Source: Fredricksoniimonas sp964643325
GTDB taxonomy: Bacteria > Omnitrophota > Gorgyraeia > Zapsychrales > Fredricksoniimonadaceae
Length of the DNA: 64,000 bases
Direction of reading: 5' to 3'
Assembly: GCA_964643325.1 (NCBI GenBank)
Contig: CAZXSE010000001.1
Coordinates: 1 to 64,000 of the forward strand
This document shows, piece after piece, positions 42,061 through 52,100 of the stretch (positions within the stretch are counted from its first letter, which is position 1; each line of letters starts with the position of its first letter). The translations under genes and the position numbers were made by a program. The notes under the pieces are model-generated. The model was given only the letters and a program-made list of their open reading frames with translations, ran no database searches and was not told the DNA's origin.

Positions 42061-43210
42061 GACGGCGCTCCAGATATCTTTTGATCCGTACCATGGCCTC
42101 GCGCAGCTTATCCATGCTGGAGGCGTACGAGATGCGGACATGATCCTCGCAATGCGACCCGAACGCGCTGCCCGGGACAAGCGCGACCTTTTCTTCTTTA
42201 AGCAAGCCCTGCGCAAAATCAAGAGAGCTCATGCCAAGCTTCTTGATCGACGGAAAAGCGTAGAACGCACCCTGGGGCATATGACAGTCCATGCCCAATT
42301 CGTTCAGCGACGCGATGACAAAATTCCGGCGGCGCTCATACTCGCGCTTCATGGACAGGACATCCTTATGGCCGTTACGCATGGCCTCGCGGCCCGCCAT
42401 CTGGCTCATGATCGGCGCGCACATGATCGTGTACTGATGGATCTTGACCATGGCCGCCAGGACCTCCTCGGGGCCCGCCGCCCAGGCCAGCCGCCAGCCG
42501 GTCATGGCATACGCCTTGGAAAAACCGTTCAGATAAATGACGCGCTCCTTCATGCCCGGTAACGACGCCAGCGGCGTGTGGTCGAACCCGTAGGTCAGCT
42601 CATCATAAACCTCGTCGGAAATAACAAGGATGTCGTGCTTCTTCGCGAACGCCGCGATGCCCAAAAGCTCCTTGCGCGTGTAGGATGTGCCCGTGGGATT
42701 GCAGGGATAATTCAAGAGCATCGCCTTCACGCCGCGGCAATACGCCCGCTCGAGTATCTTCGGTGTGACCTTGAAGCCGTCCTTGGCCGTTGTGACGACC
42801 GGCACAGGCTCACCGCCCGCGAGTTTCACCAGCGGCGCATACGCGACAAAACAGGGCTCATGCACCAGCACCTTGTCGCCCCGTTCGAGAATGGCGCGCA
42901 TGGCCAGGTCCATGGCCTCGCTCACACCAACCGTCACCAGCATTTCCGTGTCCCAGTCGTATTCAAGGCCGTAGCGCCATTTCAGGAACGCGACAATGTC
43001 CTTGCGCAGTTCCGGAAGCCCTTTGTTGGAGGTGTAGGACGTATAGCCCTGCTCGAGCGAATGGATCGCGTGCTCGCGGATGTTCCACGGCGTGGCAAAA
43101 TCCGGCTCCCCCACGCCCAGCGAGATCACATCCTTCATGCCGAGCACAAGGTCAAAGAACGCGCGGATGCCCGACGGGGGCAATTGTCTGACCAGCTTTG
43201 AAACGTACAT
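42047..43210 (-). CDS. Class I/II aminotransferase, aspartate-aminotransferase fold
   Basis: A 387-aa PLP enzyme. The Schiff-base lysine is Lys232 (NGFSKAYAMTGWRLAW). The motifs LGVGEPDFATP, YPCNPTGT and the C-terminal Arg region (VRISYASS) are all present. The match is to the PatA/AspC-like subgroup; the amino donor is not readable. The ATG at 43210 has AGAGGG upstream. It follows an Lrp-type regulator across an 80-bp spacer with a hairpin and T-run, so expression may respond to an amino acid through that regulator. Confidence 0.9.
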   Translation of the reverse strand: MYVSKLVRQLPPSGIRAFFDLVLGMKDVISLGVGEPDFATPWNIREHAIHSLEQGYTSYTSNKGLPELRKDIVAFLKWRYGLEYDWDTEMLVTVGVSEAMDLAMRAILERGDKVLVHEPCFVAYAPLVKLAGGEPVPVVTTAKDGFKVTPKILERAYCRGVKAMLLNYPCNPTGTSYTRKELLGIAAFAKKHDILVISDEVYDELTYGFDHTPLASLPGMKERVIYLNGFSKAYAMTGWRLAWAAGPEEVLAAMVKIHQYTIMCAPIMSQMAGREAMRNGHKDVLSMKREYERRRNFVIASLNELGMDCHMPQGAFYAFPSIKKLGMSSLDFAQGLLKEEKVALVPGSAFGSHCEDHVRISYASSMDKLREAMVRIKRYLERRHGKR

Positions 43211-43232
43211 CTTCGCCCTCTTTCCTGTCAAT

Positions 43233-43283
43233 AAAAAACCCCGCTCTCGATGAAAGACGTACAAACTTTCCGCCGGAAGCGGG
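43233..43283 (-). terminator. Hairpin with T-run between the Lrp and aminotransferase genes
   Basis: On the minus strand CCCGCT (43283-43278) pairs with AGCGGG (43245-43240) around an inner GGAAAG/CTTTC stem, followed by GTTTTTT. It is placed between two cotranscribed genes, so it could be an internal terminator or attenuator. Confidence 0.5.
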
Positions 43284-43290
43284 CAATGCC

Positions 43291-43776
43291 TTAATACGTG
43301 ATATTCAGCCTTTTCTGACGCGGCGCGACCTTGAAGATCTTGCCGTCCTCTTTATATTTCTTCAACAGAAAATGCGTCGCCGTCTGGCGTACATTCTCCA
43401 TCGATGATAATTTCGACGCGACGAATTCCGCGACGGTCTGGATGCTGTTGCCTTCGACGACCAGCAAAAGGTCGTAACTCCCCGAGACCAGATAGCAGCT
43501 CTTAACCTCGTTGAAGCTGTAGATCCGCTCGGCGACATGATCAAAACCGACATCCTTCTGCGGCAGGATGCTGACCTGGATAAGGGCCCTGACCAGATTC
43601 TGCCCGCGCTCGGCCATCTCAGGATTGACGATCGCCTTGTACTGGATGATCGTGCCATCCTGCTCATATTTCTTGATCTGCTTTTTAACGTCGACCACAC
43701 TCTGCCGGGTCATTTTCGCGATATCTTCCGCGCTCGTGCGTGCGTCGTTCATCAAGATCTCAAGAATATCCTTCAT
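43291..43776 (-). CDS. Lrp/AsnC-family transcriptional regulator
   Basis: A 161-aa regulator with an N-terminal winged helix-turn-helix (residues 1-50, ILEILMNDARTSAEDIAKMTRQSVVDVKKQIKKYEQDGTI in part) and a C-terminal RAM ligand-binding domain. Such proteins sense amino acids and act on neighbouring genes. The aminotransferase lies 80 bp downstream, the most likely target. The ATG at 43776 begins exactly at the HTH. The frame upstream is part of the coiled-coil gene in another frame. Confidence 0.88.
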   Translation of the reverse strand: MKDILEILMNDARTSAEDIAKMTRQSVVDVKKQIKKYEQDGTIIQYKAIVNPEMAERGQNLVRALIQVSILPQKDVGFDHVAERIYSFNEVKSCYLVSGSYDLLLVVEGNSIQTVAEFVASKLSSMENVRQTATHFLLKKYKEDGKIFKVAPRQKRLNITY

Positions 43777-43795
43777 GAAAAACTCCTTGGCTATG

Positions 43796-44887
43796 TCAGC
43801 GGCGCTTGGTATTACGGCCCTTGTAACGCTCAAGCCCGTTGACTTTATATTCAAGCAGGGCAATGTTCTCGCGAAGATTGGCGATCTCGTGCTCGATGGC
43901 CGCGTTCTGCCGTTCGATCCGCTCGATCCGGCGTTCATCCTCTTCAAAATTGTACGCCCCGGCGTCGTCGATCTCCAGCGCTTCCAGTTGTTCAAAAGCT
44001 TCCTTGGCGCGGGCATCCTGAAGGGCGCGTTCCGCCAGGAGCCTTTGAACGGCCTTCACATTACGGTCATTCTCGATCACAGCCCTTTTAGCCGCGATAT
44101 CCTGGATGGCCGCCTGCTGCCTGGCCTTATCAGCCTTAAGTGTATTCAGCAAACTGCGCCGCGCCACATTGCGGGCGATGATCTCCTTGGCCTGCGCAAT
44201 ATAAGGTTCATCGATGCTGTAAAGCTCATCTGTCTTGACGCGCAAAAGTTTTGTCTGGTCCTGGCCCTGCGCGACCCTCTCGCGCAGCGAGGCGACCTCC
44301 GTGCGCAACGACTCAAGGGCAGCCTGATCGCGCGCCTTCATATCAACGATGCGCGCCTGCTTGTCAACCTCAAGTCCGGCAACCTGCAATTGCGTCAAGG
44401 CAAAACGGTTCAAGGCGCTCTTTTCTTTAAGCTGCAGGGCGCCAAGGGCTTTTTGCTGTAACTGAAGTTGCCGCGCGCGATCCGCAATATCACTCTTGAT
44501 CGCAGCCAGCGCGCCGCCATGATCCTCGCGACCCAGGGAACGAAGCTGTTCGATCTGCGCCGTAATGCCGTCATTGGCCTGCCGCTGACGGGCAACCTTT
44601 TCCTGAATCGCAATGAACGCCTGTTCAAGTTCCGCCTTCTCGGCGATAAGTTGATTGTTCGTTCCAAGAACGTCGGCCGATACGGCCTGGATATCCTGCA
44701 GCGACGATGACCAGCGCGGCAGGGACTCTTTTTCCGCAGCGCTTGCCTGCGACACATCCTGACCGGCCTCAAAAGCAGACAAGGCCGCATCGACCGCGTC
44801 CATATCGCCGGCTCCCAGAGCCGTGTTCGTCCCGCCAAGAACAAAAACCAGCGCTGTAATAAATAAAAATAAATTTTCTTTTGTCAT
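43796..44887 (-). CDS. Exported coiled-coil protein of unknown function
   Basis: A 363-aa protein with a signal peptide (1-25, LFITALVFVLGGTNTALGA) and then almost continuous heptad-rich helix from about residue 60 to the end, rich in Ala, Gln, Glu and Arg, ending in a basic tail. It resembles periplasmic coiled-coil proteins in layout only. There is no ribosome binding site; TATAAT lies 8 bp before the ATG, so the transcript is leaderless or nearly so. The Lrp-type gene follows after 19 bp. Confidence 0.72.
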   Translation of the reverse strand: MTKENLFLFITALVFVLGGTNTALGAGDMDAVDAALSAFEAGQDVSQASAAEKESLPRWSSSLQDIQAVSADVLGTNNQLIAEKAELEQAFIAIQEKVARQRQANDGITAQIEQLRSLGREDHGGALAAIKSDIADRARQLQLQQKALGALQLKEKSALNRFALTQLQVAGLEVDKQARIVDMKARDQAALESLRTEVASLRERVAQGQDQTKLLRVKTDELYSIDEPYIAQAKEIIARNVARRSLLNTLKADKARQQAAIQDIAAKRAVIENDRNVKAVQRLLAERALQDARAKEAFEQLEALEIDDAGAYNFEEDERRIERIERQNAAIEHEIANLRENIALLEYKVNGLERYKGRNTKRR

Positions 44888-44895
44888 GTATTTCT

Positions 44896-44924
44896 ATTAT
44901 AACGGTACAACTTAGGCCGCGCAA
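44896..44924 (-). promoter_or_regulatory. Promoter placed for a leaderless transcript of the coiled-coil gene
   Basis: -35 TTGCGC (44919-44924), 17-bp spacer, -10 TATAAT (44896-44901) on the minus strand. The -10 ends 8 bp before the ATG. Confidence 0.6.
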
Positions 44925-44949
44925 CAAAGTCTTTGAAGAAATGCACCCC

Positions 44950-45570
44950 CTAGAACAAGGACGGCTGGGCAGCGGCCGGCATCCTGAAACTCGGCTTCTC
45001 CACCCCGAACTGCGCGATGAGGTCCCGGAACGTCAAAATATTATAGTCCGGGGCCAGCGCGAACAACCTCTTCATCACACCCACCAGGATCTCAACGTCC
45101 GCGTCCGCGCGGTGCGCCACGCCCACTTTCACGCCCAGCGAATGCGCGATATAAGCCAGGCGCTGGCTCGTCAGATGCGGCAAAAAGCTTTTCGACATCT
45201 TCATGGTGTCAAGCACCGGCGTGCTATCGTGGAACTTGCGCCCGGTCAACGATAGCTCATAGCTCACGAACTTGATGTCGAACGAGGCATTGTGCGCCAC
45301 CAGGCACGCCCCGCCGGCGAACTCCATGAACTTCGGCAGGACCTCCATGGCGGTCGGCGCGTCCTTGACCATCTCCTGCGTGATATTGTTAAGCTTTTGC
45401 GCTTCGATGTTGAGCGGTCTTAAAGGGTTCACGAACGTGACATATTTGTCAACGATCGCGCCATGACGCACGCGGGCCGCCGCAAGCTCAATGATGCGAT
45501 CGCCATCCATCGGCGAAAGCCCCGTGGTCTCCACATCAAAAGCAATATACTCCATATCAATGAATCTCAT
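44950..45570 (-). CDS. DnaQ-like 3'-5' exonuclease
   Basis: A 206-aa DEDDh exonuclease of the DNA polymerase III epsilon type. Asp12 and Glu14 (FDVETTG), Asp98 (HNASFDIKF), and His153 with Asp158 (VAHRADAD) form the active site. The C-terminal 35 residues have no polymerase clamp motif that I recognise, though QPSLF at the very end resembles a beta-clamp-binding peptide. It overlaps the YkgJ/DUF2156 fusion by 4 bp. It could be a proofreading subunit or a stand-alone repair nuclease. Confidence 0.9.
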   Translation of the reverse strand: MRFIDMEYIAFDVETTGLSPMDGDRIIELAAARVRHGAIVDKYVTFVNPLRPLNIEAQKLNNITQEMVKDAPTAMEVLPKFMEFAGGACLVAHNASFDIKFVSYELSLTGRKFHDSTPVLDTMKMSKSFLPHLTSQRLAYIAHSLGVKVGVAHRADADVEILVGVMKRLFALAPDYNILTFRDLIAQFGVEKPSFRMPAAAQPSLF

Positions 45571-46970
45571 GTTCTCTCTCCGGGAATGACCGTGGATATT
45601 TCCTCGAGCCTCGCCGGCCGCCAGGACATCTTTGTCCGCGCCAGGTCCGGGGCCTCAAAATCATCCATCACATTGATCCAGCGGTACGCGCCCAGCGCCT
45701 CATCGGCGCAAAAACGGCTGAACACGAATGCCGGCAAGCCCTTCACATCCAGGTCCGCGATCTCAAAAAGGATACAAAAAGTATCCCGGTCCAGCGGATA
45801 GCCGAACGTGTATGCCACAACGCGACCGTCAACCTCGGCCACGCGCCCTACAAGCCCCAGGCGAACGGCATGGGACAGGGCCAGGCGATGAACGCCGCGG
45901 TTCTCGAACAGCATGTGACGATAGGTATCATTGTCATGTTTTTTGGCGCGCGCGTCAAGCCATCGGTCAAAAAGTATGGCACAGGCGTTGAAGTCGCTCT
46001 CCGCGTACGGACGGAACGCGTGCGCTCCGGCGTAACGGCGCTCAAAAGCGTTCACCTCGCCGCGCCGCGAGCTGTAGTCATTCCCGCGCAAGGCCGCGAT
46101 CGCACCGCGATCGTACACATATTCATTCCCGCGGGTCTGAACGCGATATTTTGCCCCGTCAAAGAGACCTTTTTCCTCCCGGGAAACATTTTCGATGCGC
46201 GTGAGGCTCCCGCCGCGGTTGCGTTCTTTCATGATATCGAAACAGCGATCAATAACAACCGGCGTGATGTTGCCGCCGAGCGGCGGCCAATAAAGGAACG
46301 CGCCGGCAGGCTGTGCGGCCAGGATGCACAAGGCGCCGTCGATCCGGACAAACTCAAAGTCAAAGAAATCCTGCCAGGCAAACAAATTCACAAAAGCCAG
46401 GGACGACAGGCTTCGCGGACGGGCCGCCAACGCCCCCTCAATGGCCGCGCGCTGCGACCAGAGGTTTGCGGCGGGATCAAAAGCGCAGATCTCTTCGGTC
46501 TCCCCTGGGAATACCGAATAGTCCGGCAGCATGGCCGCGTTCTGCATGACGAATGAACGGACATCCCGACGGGCAAAGAATGCCGCCACCTCTGCCCTGC
46601 GCGCTTCCCATTTCCCCGAACAGCGCAACTCCTCGACGGCCGGACAAGCCAGATGCGCGTATACCTTGAATACATCTTTTTCACGGGATAAAAGCAACGG
46701 ATACAGCCGGCATTCGAAAGGCCGTGAAGCATATGTCTGGCATTGATGGGATGATGCCTCCAGAAAAGCACACGCGTGATCCCCGGCACAGGCGCGCAAA
46801 GCGATCCTGTCGCTGCCGGCGCGCCAGGCACCGTCGGGGAACGCCTTCAAGAGGCCAATGGCATCATCGGGCAGAAGCCGCGGCGACCAGTCACTCTGCG
46901 GCTCGCTGAAACGACAGCATCCGCGGCAGGCTGCGCATTGTTCGGGTGTGACGATCTGGGGGATCTGCAT
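45567..46970 (-). CDS. Fusion of YkgJ-type CxxCxxCC domain and DUF2156 (LPG-synthase-like) domain
   Basis: A 467-aa protein joining two families. Residues 10-140 hold the YkgJ/PF03692 putative metal-binding pattern (CAACRGCC at 12-19, then Cys residues in a TYASRPFECRLYPLL context). The remainder resembles the DUF2156 GNAT-like domain of phosphatidylglycerol lysyltransferases (ENVSREEKGLFDGAKYRVQT, YAGAHAFRPYAESDFNACAILFDRWL), which transfers aminoacyl groups to lipids. No membrane helices are seen. The ATG at 46970 has no strong ribosome binding site. It overlaps the exonuclease gene by 4 bp. Confidence 0.75.
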   Translation of the reverse strand: MQIPQIVTPEQCAACRGCCRFSEPQSDWSPRLLPDDAIGLLKAFPDGAWRAGSDRIALRACAGDHACAFLEASSHQCQTYASRPFECRLYPLLLSREKDVFKVYAHLACPAVEELRCSGKWEARRAEVAAFFARRDVRSFVMQNAAMLPDYSVFPGETEEICAFDPAANLWSQRAAIEGALAARPRSLSSLAFVNLFAWQDFFDFEFVRIDGALCILAAQPAGAFLYWPPLGGNITPVVIDRCFDIMKERNRGGSLTRIENVSREEKGLFDGAKYRVQTRGNEYVYDRGAIAALRGNDYSSRRGEVNAFERRYAGAHAFRPYAESDFNACAILFDRWLDARAKKHDNDTYRHMLFENRGVHRLALSHAVRLGLVGRVAEVDGRVVAYTFGYPLDRDTFCILFEIADLDVKGLPAFVFSRFCADEALGAYRWINVMDDFEAPDLARTKMSWRPARLEEISTVIPGERT

Positions 46971-46981
46971 GTTATTCGTGA

Positions 46982-47021
46982 GGCTTTGCTCGGATTTACG
47001 AGGTCTCTTCCGAGTAAAGCC
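46982..47021. other. 13-bp inverted repeat upstream of the YkgJ/DUF2156 gene
   Basis: GGCTTTGCTCGGA (46982-46994) faces TCCGAGTAAAGCC (47009-47021) with one mismatch. It lies between the end of the tRNA-binding-protein gene and the next start on the minus strand. Possible terminator stem without T-run, or operator. Confidence 0.5.
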
Positions 47022-47041
47022 GTGCAAGCAAAGCCGATCTA

Positions 47042-47452
47042 TTATTTTACACCACTGCCTAATGCCACATCACGGTCCGGCGCAAGGACGGAAATGCCCT
47101 GCTCGTCGGACGCGGCCAGGATCATGCCTTGCGATTCAACGCCGCGAATGACCGCGGGCGCCAGGTTCGCGACCACCACAACGCGGCGGCCCACCAATTG
47201 CTCAGGCGTGTACGACTTGCGGATGCCGGCCACCAGCTGCCGCACTTCCGTACCGAGATCGACCTTGACCACAAAAAGTTTATCCGCGTTCGGATGCAGG
47301 GCCGCTTCCTTGATCTGCCCGACGACAAGCTTGAGTTTCTTGAAATCATCAATGCTCAACCCCGGCGCAGCGGGAGGCACGGCAACTGCAGGCGTCACAG
47401 GTGCCGCAACAGGTTCAACAGGCTTGGGATCATTTGTTTCCGGTGTCATCAT
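47042..47452 (-). CDS. Stand-alone tRNA-binding (MetRS-C/EMAPII-like) protein
   Basis: A 136-aa protein. An Ala/Pro-rich N-terminus (about 40 residues) is followed by an OB-fold tRNA-binding domain with the typical VGQIKEAALHPNADKLFVVKVDLG, VGRRVVVVANLAP and GVESQGMILAA. This is the domain found at the C-terminus of methionyl-tRNA synthetase or as Trbp111/CsaA-like free proteins. AAGGAG precedes two consecutive ATGs (47452 and 47449). It may act as a separate subunit for a MetRS encoded elsewhere. Confidence 0.88.
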   Translation of the reverse strand: MMTPETNDPKPVEPVAAPVTPAVAVPPAAPGLSIDDFKKLKLVVGQIKEAALHPNADKLFVVKVDLGTEVRQLVAGIRKSYTPEQLVGRRVVVVANLAPAVIRGVESQGMILAASDEQGISVLAPDRDVALGSGVK

Positions 47453-47521
47453 ACAGCTCCTTTGATTGTGATTTGAACCGTCATAATACCATAGATGCCT
47501 CGCGCTCAAAAGCCTATTTCT

Positions 47522-47550
47522 TTGACACGGCGCCCCTGCGCCTTTAGAAT
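47522..47550 (+). promoter_or_regulatory. Promoter of the membrane glycosyltransferase gene
   Basis: -35 TTGACA (47522-47527), 17-bp spacer, -10 TAGAAT (47545-47550), 22 bp before the ATG at 47573. Confidence 0.75.
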
Positions 47551-47572
47551 GAATGTCCTTAAGGAGCTTTGC

Positions 47573-49174
47573 ATGCAGAAAACTTTTTCGATCAGGAACA
47601 TCGCTTTCCCGCTCGCCATCGCGGCGGGCATCTTCATCATCTTCAGCGCCGTCAATATCCAGGGGCCGCTTTCGACCGGAGACCACGGCCGCGACCTGTA
47701 CGCCGCCGAAAGGACGCTGCACGGCGATCTGGCGTACCGGGATTACTGGTGGGTTTACGGGCCGCTCATGCCCTTTTACTACGCGGGCTTCATGAAAGCA
47801 TTCGGCGTCAGCATCACGAGCGTGCTGATCGGCAAAGCCCTGCTCAAGGTCATTGCCGGCGTTTTTATCTTCCTCGCCCTTGCGCCCGTCAGCGGCACCG
47901 CAGCCGCCCTGCTCGGGACGCTATGGTTCTACGTCTGCGGGCAGGATTTCTTCTTCACTTATAACCACGCCGGCGGCACCTTGTGCGTTGCCGCGATCAC
48001 GGCCATGCTCATGGTCCATCTGCGCACGCTGCGCATCAGACCTCTTTGGGGCGCGGCATTCGCGTCCCTGATACTGTGCTTCATCAAACTCAACTTCGGG
48101 ATCATCGGGCTGGGCATGACAGCGCTGACAGGCTTCATGACGGCCCGCGTCAACAGCGCCGGCCCTTCTCCGGAAAGAAAATTCCTTTACCGCGCCTGCT
48201 TCGTTTATTTCCCCGCCCTGACAGCCCTTGTTTACGCGTTCTTCCTGCGCGGACTGCCGCTGTATCAGATACGCCAGTGCATGCCCTATCTCGACTCGGA
48301 CCAGACCTATAACATGCCGCCCTGGGAAGCCATGGCGCGGATGTGGGAGATCTTCATCGAGAAATTCTTCACCAGCGCCCCGGATTTCTTTTTCGGCTGC
48401 ATGATCGTCATCGCCGTCATCCGGATCCTTTATCTGGCCATCAACAAAAGGCTTTCCTCCGGCGAGGACCGGCGTTCCCTGCTGGCGCTCGGCGTACTCG
48501 GCATTTTTCTTGCATTGAATTTCCATGAATACCTCAAGAGCGGCGTCTGGTACCGTTACCTGTGGATACAGCCCGTTGAATTCGTCATCTTCTTCACGAT
48601 CATGGGCCTGGCGCTGCGTCAGACGGGACGGCCCACGCGCCTGGTCATCTGGGGATGCGTACTGCTGATCACGGCCGCGCACTGGCAACTGCAAAATGCC
48701 GCCTACGCCAGGATCCGCATCTCAGACCAGTACATCGCGCAGGAAAAAGCCGGCATCTTTGTGACGAACAATCCCGCCTGGATCGCAACCGTTGAAAGCA
48801 CCGCCGCCTTTCTGCAAGCGCACCTGCAGCCTGACGAAACATTCCTGGCCCTGCCCTATGACCCGATCTACTATTACCTGACCGGACGCAAAAGCCCGAC
48901 GCAATTATTACTGTTCTGTGACCAACAACATATCCCCCAAGAACAGGAAAAAACCGTGATCGCGGACCTTGAACGATCGCATGTCAACTGGGTTGTCGTG
49001 TCGAGCCGCATGCGTTCGCAAGAGCCGGGCCTCGGGGTCTTCGGTATCAATTACACGCCTCGCATCGCGGAATATCTGCAAGAGAACTTCACGCCGGTAA
49101 CACAATTCGGGGACTGGCAGAACGAGCCGGGCTGGGCGTGGAACCACGGCACCATGATCCTAAAAAGGAAATAA
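47573..49174 (+). CDS. GT-C membrane glycosyltransferase, GT39/ArnT-like
   Basis: A 533-aa polytopic protein with about 10-11 hydrophobic helices and a soluble C-terminal domain. The first periplasmic loop has the acidic pattern of GT-C enzymes (STGDHGRDLYAAERTLHGDLAYRD in part, with Asp-His), then WWVYGPLMPFYYAGFMKAFG. Such enzymes move a sugar from a polyprenyl-phosphate carrier to lipid or protein outside the cytoplasm. AAGGAG 6 bp upstream selects the ATG at 47573. It has its own promoter and converges on the giant gene with 7 bp between stops. Confidence 0.82.
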   Translation: MQKTFSIRNIAFPLAIAAGIFIIFSAVNIQGPLSTGDHGRDLYAAERTLHGDLAYRDYWWVYGPLMPFYYAGFMKAFGVSITSVLIGKALLKVIAGVFIFLALAPVSGTAAALLGTLWFYVCGQDFFFTYNHAGGTLCVAAITAMLMVHLRTLRIRPLWGAAFASLILCFIKLNFGIIGLGMTALTGFMTARVNSAGPSPERKFLYRACFVYFPALTALVYAFFLRGLPLYQIRQCMPYLDSDQTYNMPPWEAMARMWEIFIEKFFTSAPDFFFGCMIVIAVIRILYLAINKRLSSGEDRRSLLALGVLGIFLALNFHEYLKSGVWYRYLWIQPVEFVIFFTIMGLALRQTGRPTRLVIWGCVLLITAAHWQLQNAAYARIRISDQYIAQEKAGIFVTNNPAWIATVESTAAFLQAHLQPDETFLALPYDPIYYYLTGRKSPTQLLLFCDQQHIPQEQEKTVIADLERSHVNWVVVSSRMRSQEPGLGVFGINYTPRIAEYLQENFTPVTQFGDWQNEPGWAWNHGTMILKRK

Positions 49175-49181
49175 GCCGCTC

Positions 49182-52100
49182 TTACCGGGCAGGGGCAGCG
49201 CCAAGGAATTCCGGCAGGGTCATGGCCATGGGGCGCACGTCGAGGATGACCGGCGTCAAACCGGCAGCATGGCGCAGCCGTTCGATCATCGCCGGATCGA
49301 ATTTGAATTTAATATCTCCGCCGCTCACAACTTGAATATCCATTCGCTCGCGCGTCAGATCAATGCCGCCAAGGTCCGCCGGCCGCCCCTGGGCCTTATC
49401 AGCGTTAAGAGCGTCTTTCCGGAAAGATCCGAGGAACTGCTCGCGCATCACAGGGTCAGATCCGACGATCGACATGGCGAACTCCTTGCCCCGGCGATCG
49501 ATCTCATGACGATATTGCGCGATCAAACGCTCGCCCTGCTCTGCCATGGCCCGCCTCTTGTCCGCATCAGCCATGAGATCGGCAAGATCCTCCGGACTGA
49601 ACGGAACAGCCGCCCCTTCTCTGACAAAAAGATCCTTCAGGTCCATGTTATTCGTCCAGTCGCCCTCAAAATACAATGCGCTCCCCCAGGTCTCGGCGAT
49701 ATTCCTGTCATGGCCGATGACCGCCAGTGTCCTCAACGCGTACATTTGCGCAAGCTCTCCGGTAGTATTAAGGATCAGGACATTGTTGTTCTTCATGTCC
49801 GGCCACACTTCATTCCTGCTATTACGCACCACGATCGATTGCCCTGACAGACTGCCCAGAGGTTTCAGTTCGCTCGCGCTCCTAGCCTCCCTAAAACCGA
49901 CAATGATCAAAGGCCGCTGGGCGTGCGGAAGTTTTCCGTACAACGCATGATACGCCTCCATGAACTGCCTGAACTCGACATTATCCGGCGAACCGACAAC
50001 GATCACCTGCCGTCCAACGCTGATGCCCAGGGCCGCACGCAGGCGCGCCGTTTCTTCAGGGGCCATTTTCTGCGGAAGGCTGTACTTAAAAGGCACATAG
50101 GACAACGACATCGATGTCACGCCGTCCCTGGTCTCCTGGTGTGTATTGCCGATATCATGGAATTCCAGCCTAAGGGCATCCCCATCCTTGAATTCATGAT
50201 GCTCATATATCTCATGCCCCGGGAATGCGGCCTTCGCGTCGTCAACATCCATCTCCTGATCGGATAAAATGACCACTTTATCCTTGCGCAATCCCGCGGA
50301 TGCCATCAATCCTTTGACGGCATTGACCGAACTTCTCTCATATACCCTCACGGCGCACCGCCAGGAACTGTTGTTCAAGGCCGCGCTCGCCCTTTCTTTC
50401 AAACGGGCCAGCGCTATGGATGGACTTGATAATACAGAACGAATATCCCGGACCAGGCGTTGACGCACGCGCGCTTCACCGCGGCCTTCCAGAGGATGCG
50501 CCGCATCTAACGCAACGCCCGCAACAAAAGCATCCACCAGCCAGAAGAATTCCCTGAGCTCGTCGCTGTTCCAGCCGGATATCTGATACGCAACGGCCGG
50601 ATCGTCCTTGAAGATAGCCAGCATTCTCAAATACGGCAACAGCGCCGCCCCGGATAGCTCCCTGTCATAAACCCGGCGGAACATTCCCTCAACATCCTCT
50701 CTGGAAAGCCCGCCCTCTGCAGCCACGAGCTTTCGGTTGACCATTGCTTCCAGCGCGGCAATAAAGAATTTACGCATGAAACCGTTCATGTTCCCGCTGG
50801 TCCCGCGCAGGCAAAGTTCGACCGCTCCGCTCTCGCGCGCATCCGCGGGCGTAATAAGTCCGGAAGCGAACAATCCCTCGAGCTCCTGTGCGTAATGGCG
50901 CTGCAACATCTGTGCCGATCCATTCAGCGCTCCCCGTAAAAAGACCCCGGGGACGCCGTATTCCAGGATCTGCTCCCGCGTGACAAAACCGCCGGTGATC
51001 AATGCCCCCAGCCCGGCCACATTGGCGCTGCGCCTGACAATAGAAGCCCCTCGGCGGGCGCCTTCCAGCAGGCCGGCCATGATCTTCTTTTGTTCCATGA
51101 CCGCCCGCACCTCGGCATCATTGGCAAGACCGCGATCAATGAGCACGCGAAGGATCCCGACGGCCGTCTTGCGCATATCGCCGTCAACATCCATCAGGAC
51201 CATGTCCCAAAGGCTTGCAATGATATTCTTATCCTCCAGATCCTGGCGTGTCATGAAGCCGTCGGCGATCAGGCGCTTGAGCATGGCCGTGCTCTCGTCA
51301 CGGCTGTCAAAGAGCGTCTTCTGGTCGATGAAGCGATGCCAGACCGCGGCCTGGAAACCGGCCATCTCCGCCGCAATATCTTCCCTCCTCATCAAGCCAT
51401 TGGCCACCAGAGGCCCGAGGACCGCAACATCCGCCCAGCGCGCCTGCTCCTCGTCGAAAGAAACATCGAATCCGCGCGATAGCGCCTTGATGATACGGCT
51501 GATGCTATCCCGGGCTTTTTCCCGGGTCACAAAACCTCCGGCCACCAGCAGACCCAGCGTATCCGCAAAGACCTCACGCGTATCATCGTCGAGATCACTG
51601 CTGATCCCGCGGGCGAGAAGGTCCACAACTCCGGCCTTCCCGATCTCAACTGCATTGACCCATCCCTCCCTCACCAGCTCGCGGAGCACCACCGCATCGC
51701 CATAACGGACATTCAGCATCTCATTGCCCCGAAGCTCCTCAATGATCACTTTGATAACATTCCGGCGCGTCATCCCCGCCATGATCTCTTCCCGGGCCGC
51801 CAATGCCCGCAATACGCCAACAGCTGCCTGGCGCACGTCCACATCAGGGTCGTGTCCGATCGTCCGCGCCAGCGCATCAATGACCCGGCGCGTCATGGCG
51901 CCAGCGGCTATCATGCCGCCCGACGCCAGGATGCGAAGGGCCTTAACGGCGTTCTTGCGCGAACCAGCTTCTCTATCCGTCCCAAGATCACGCAACAAAA
52001 GCCCGATGACCCCGCTCTCATGGACCATGTCCCCGGTCACAAGGCCGGCTTCGGTCAATGCCTGTAGTGCATCCACATACGCTGTGCGTAAATTGATCGA

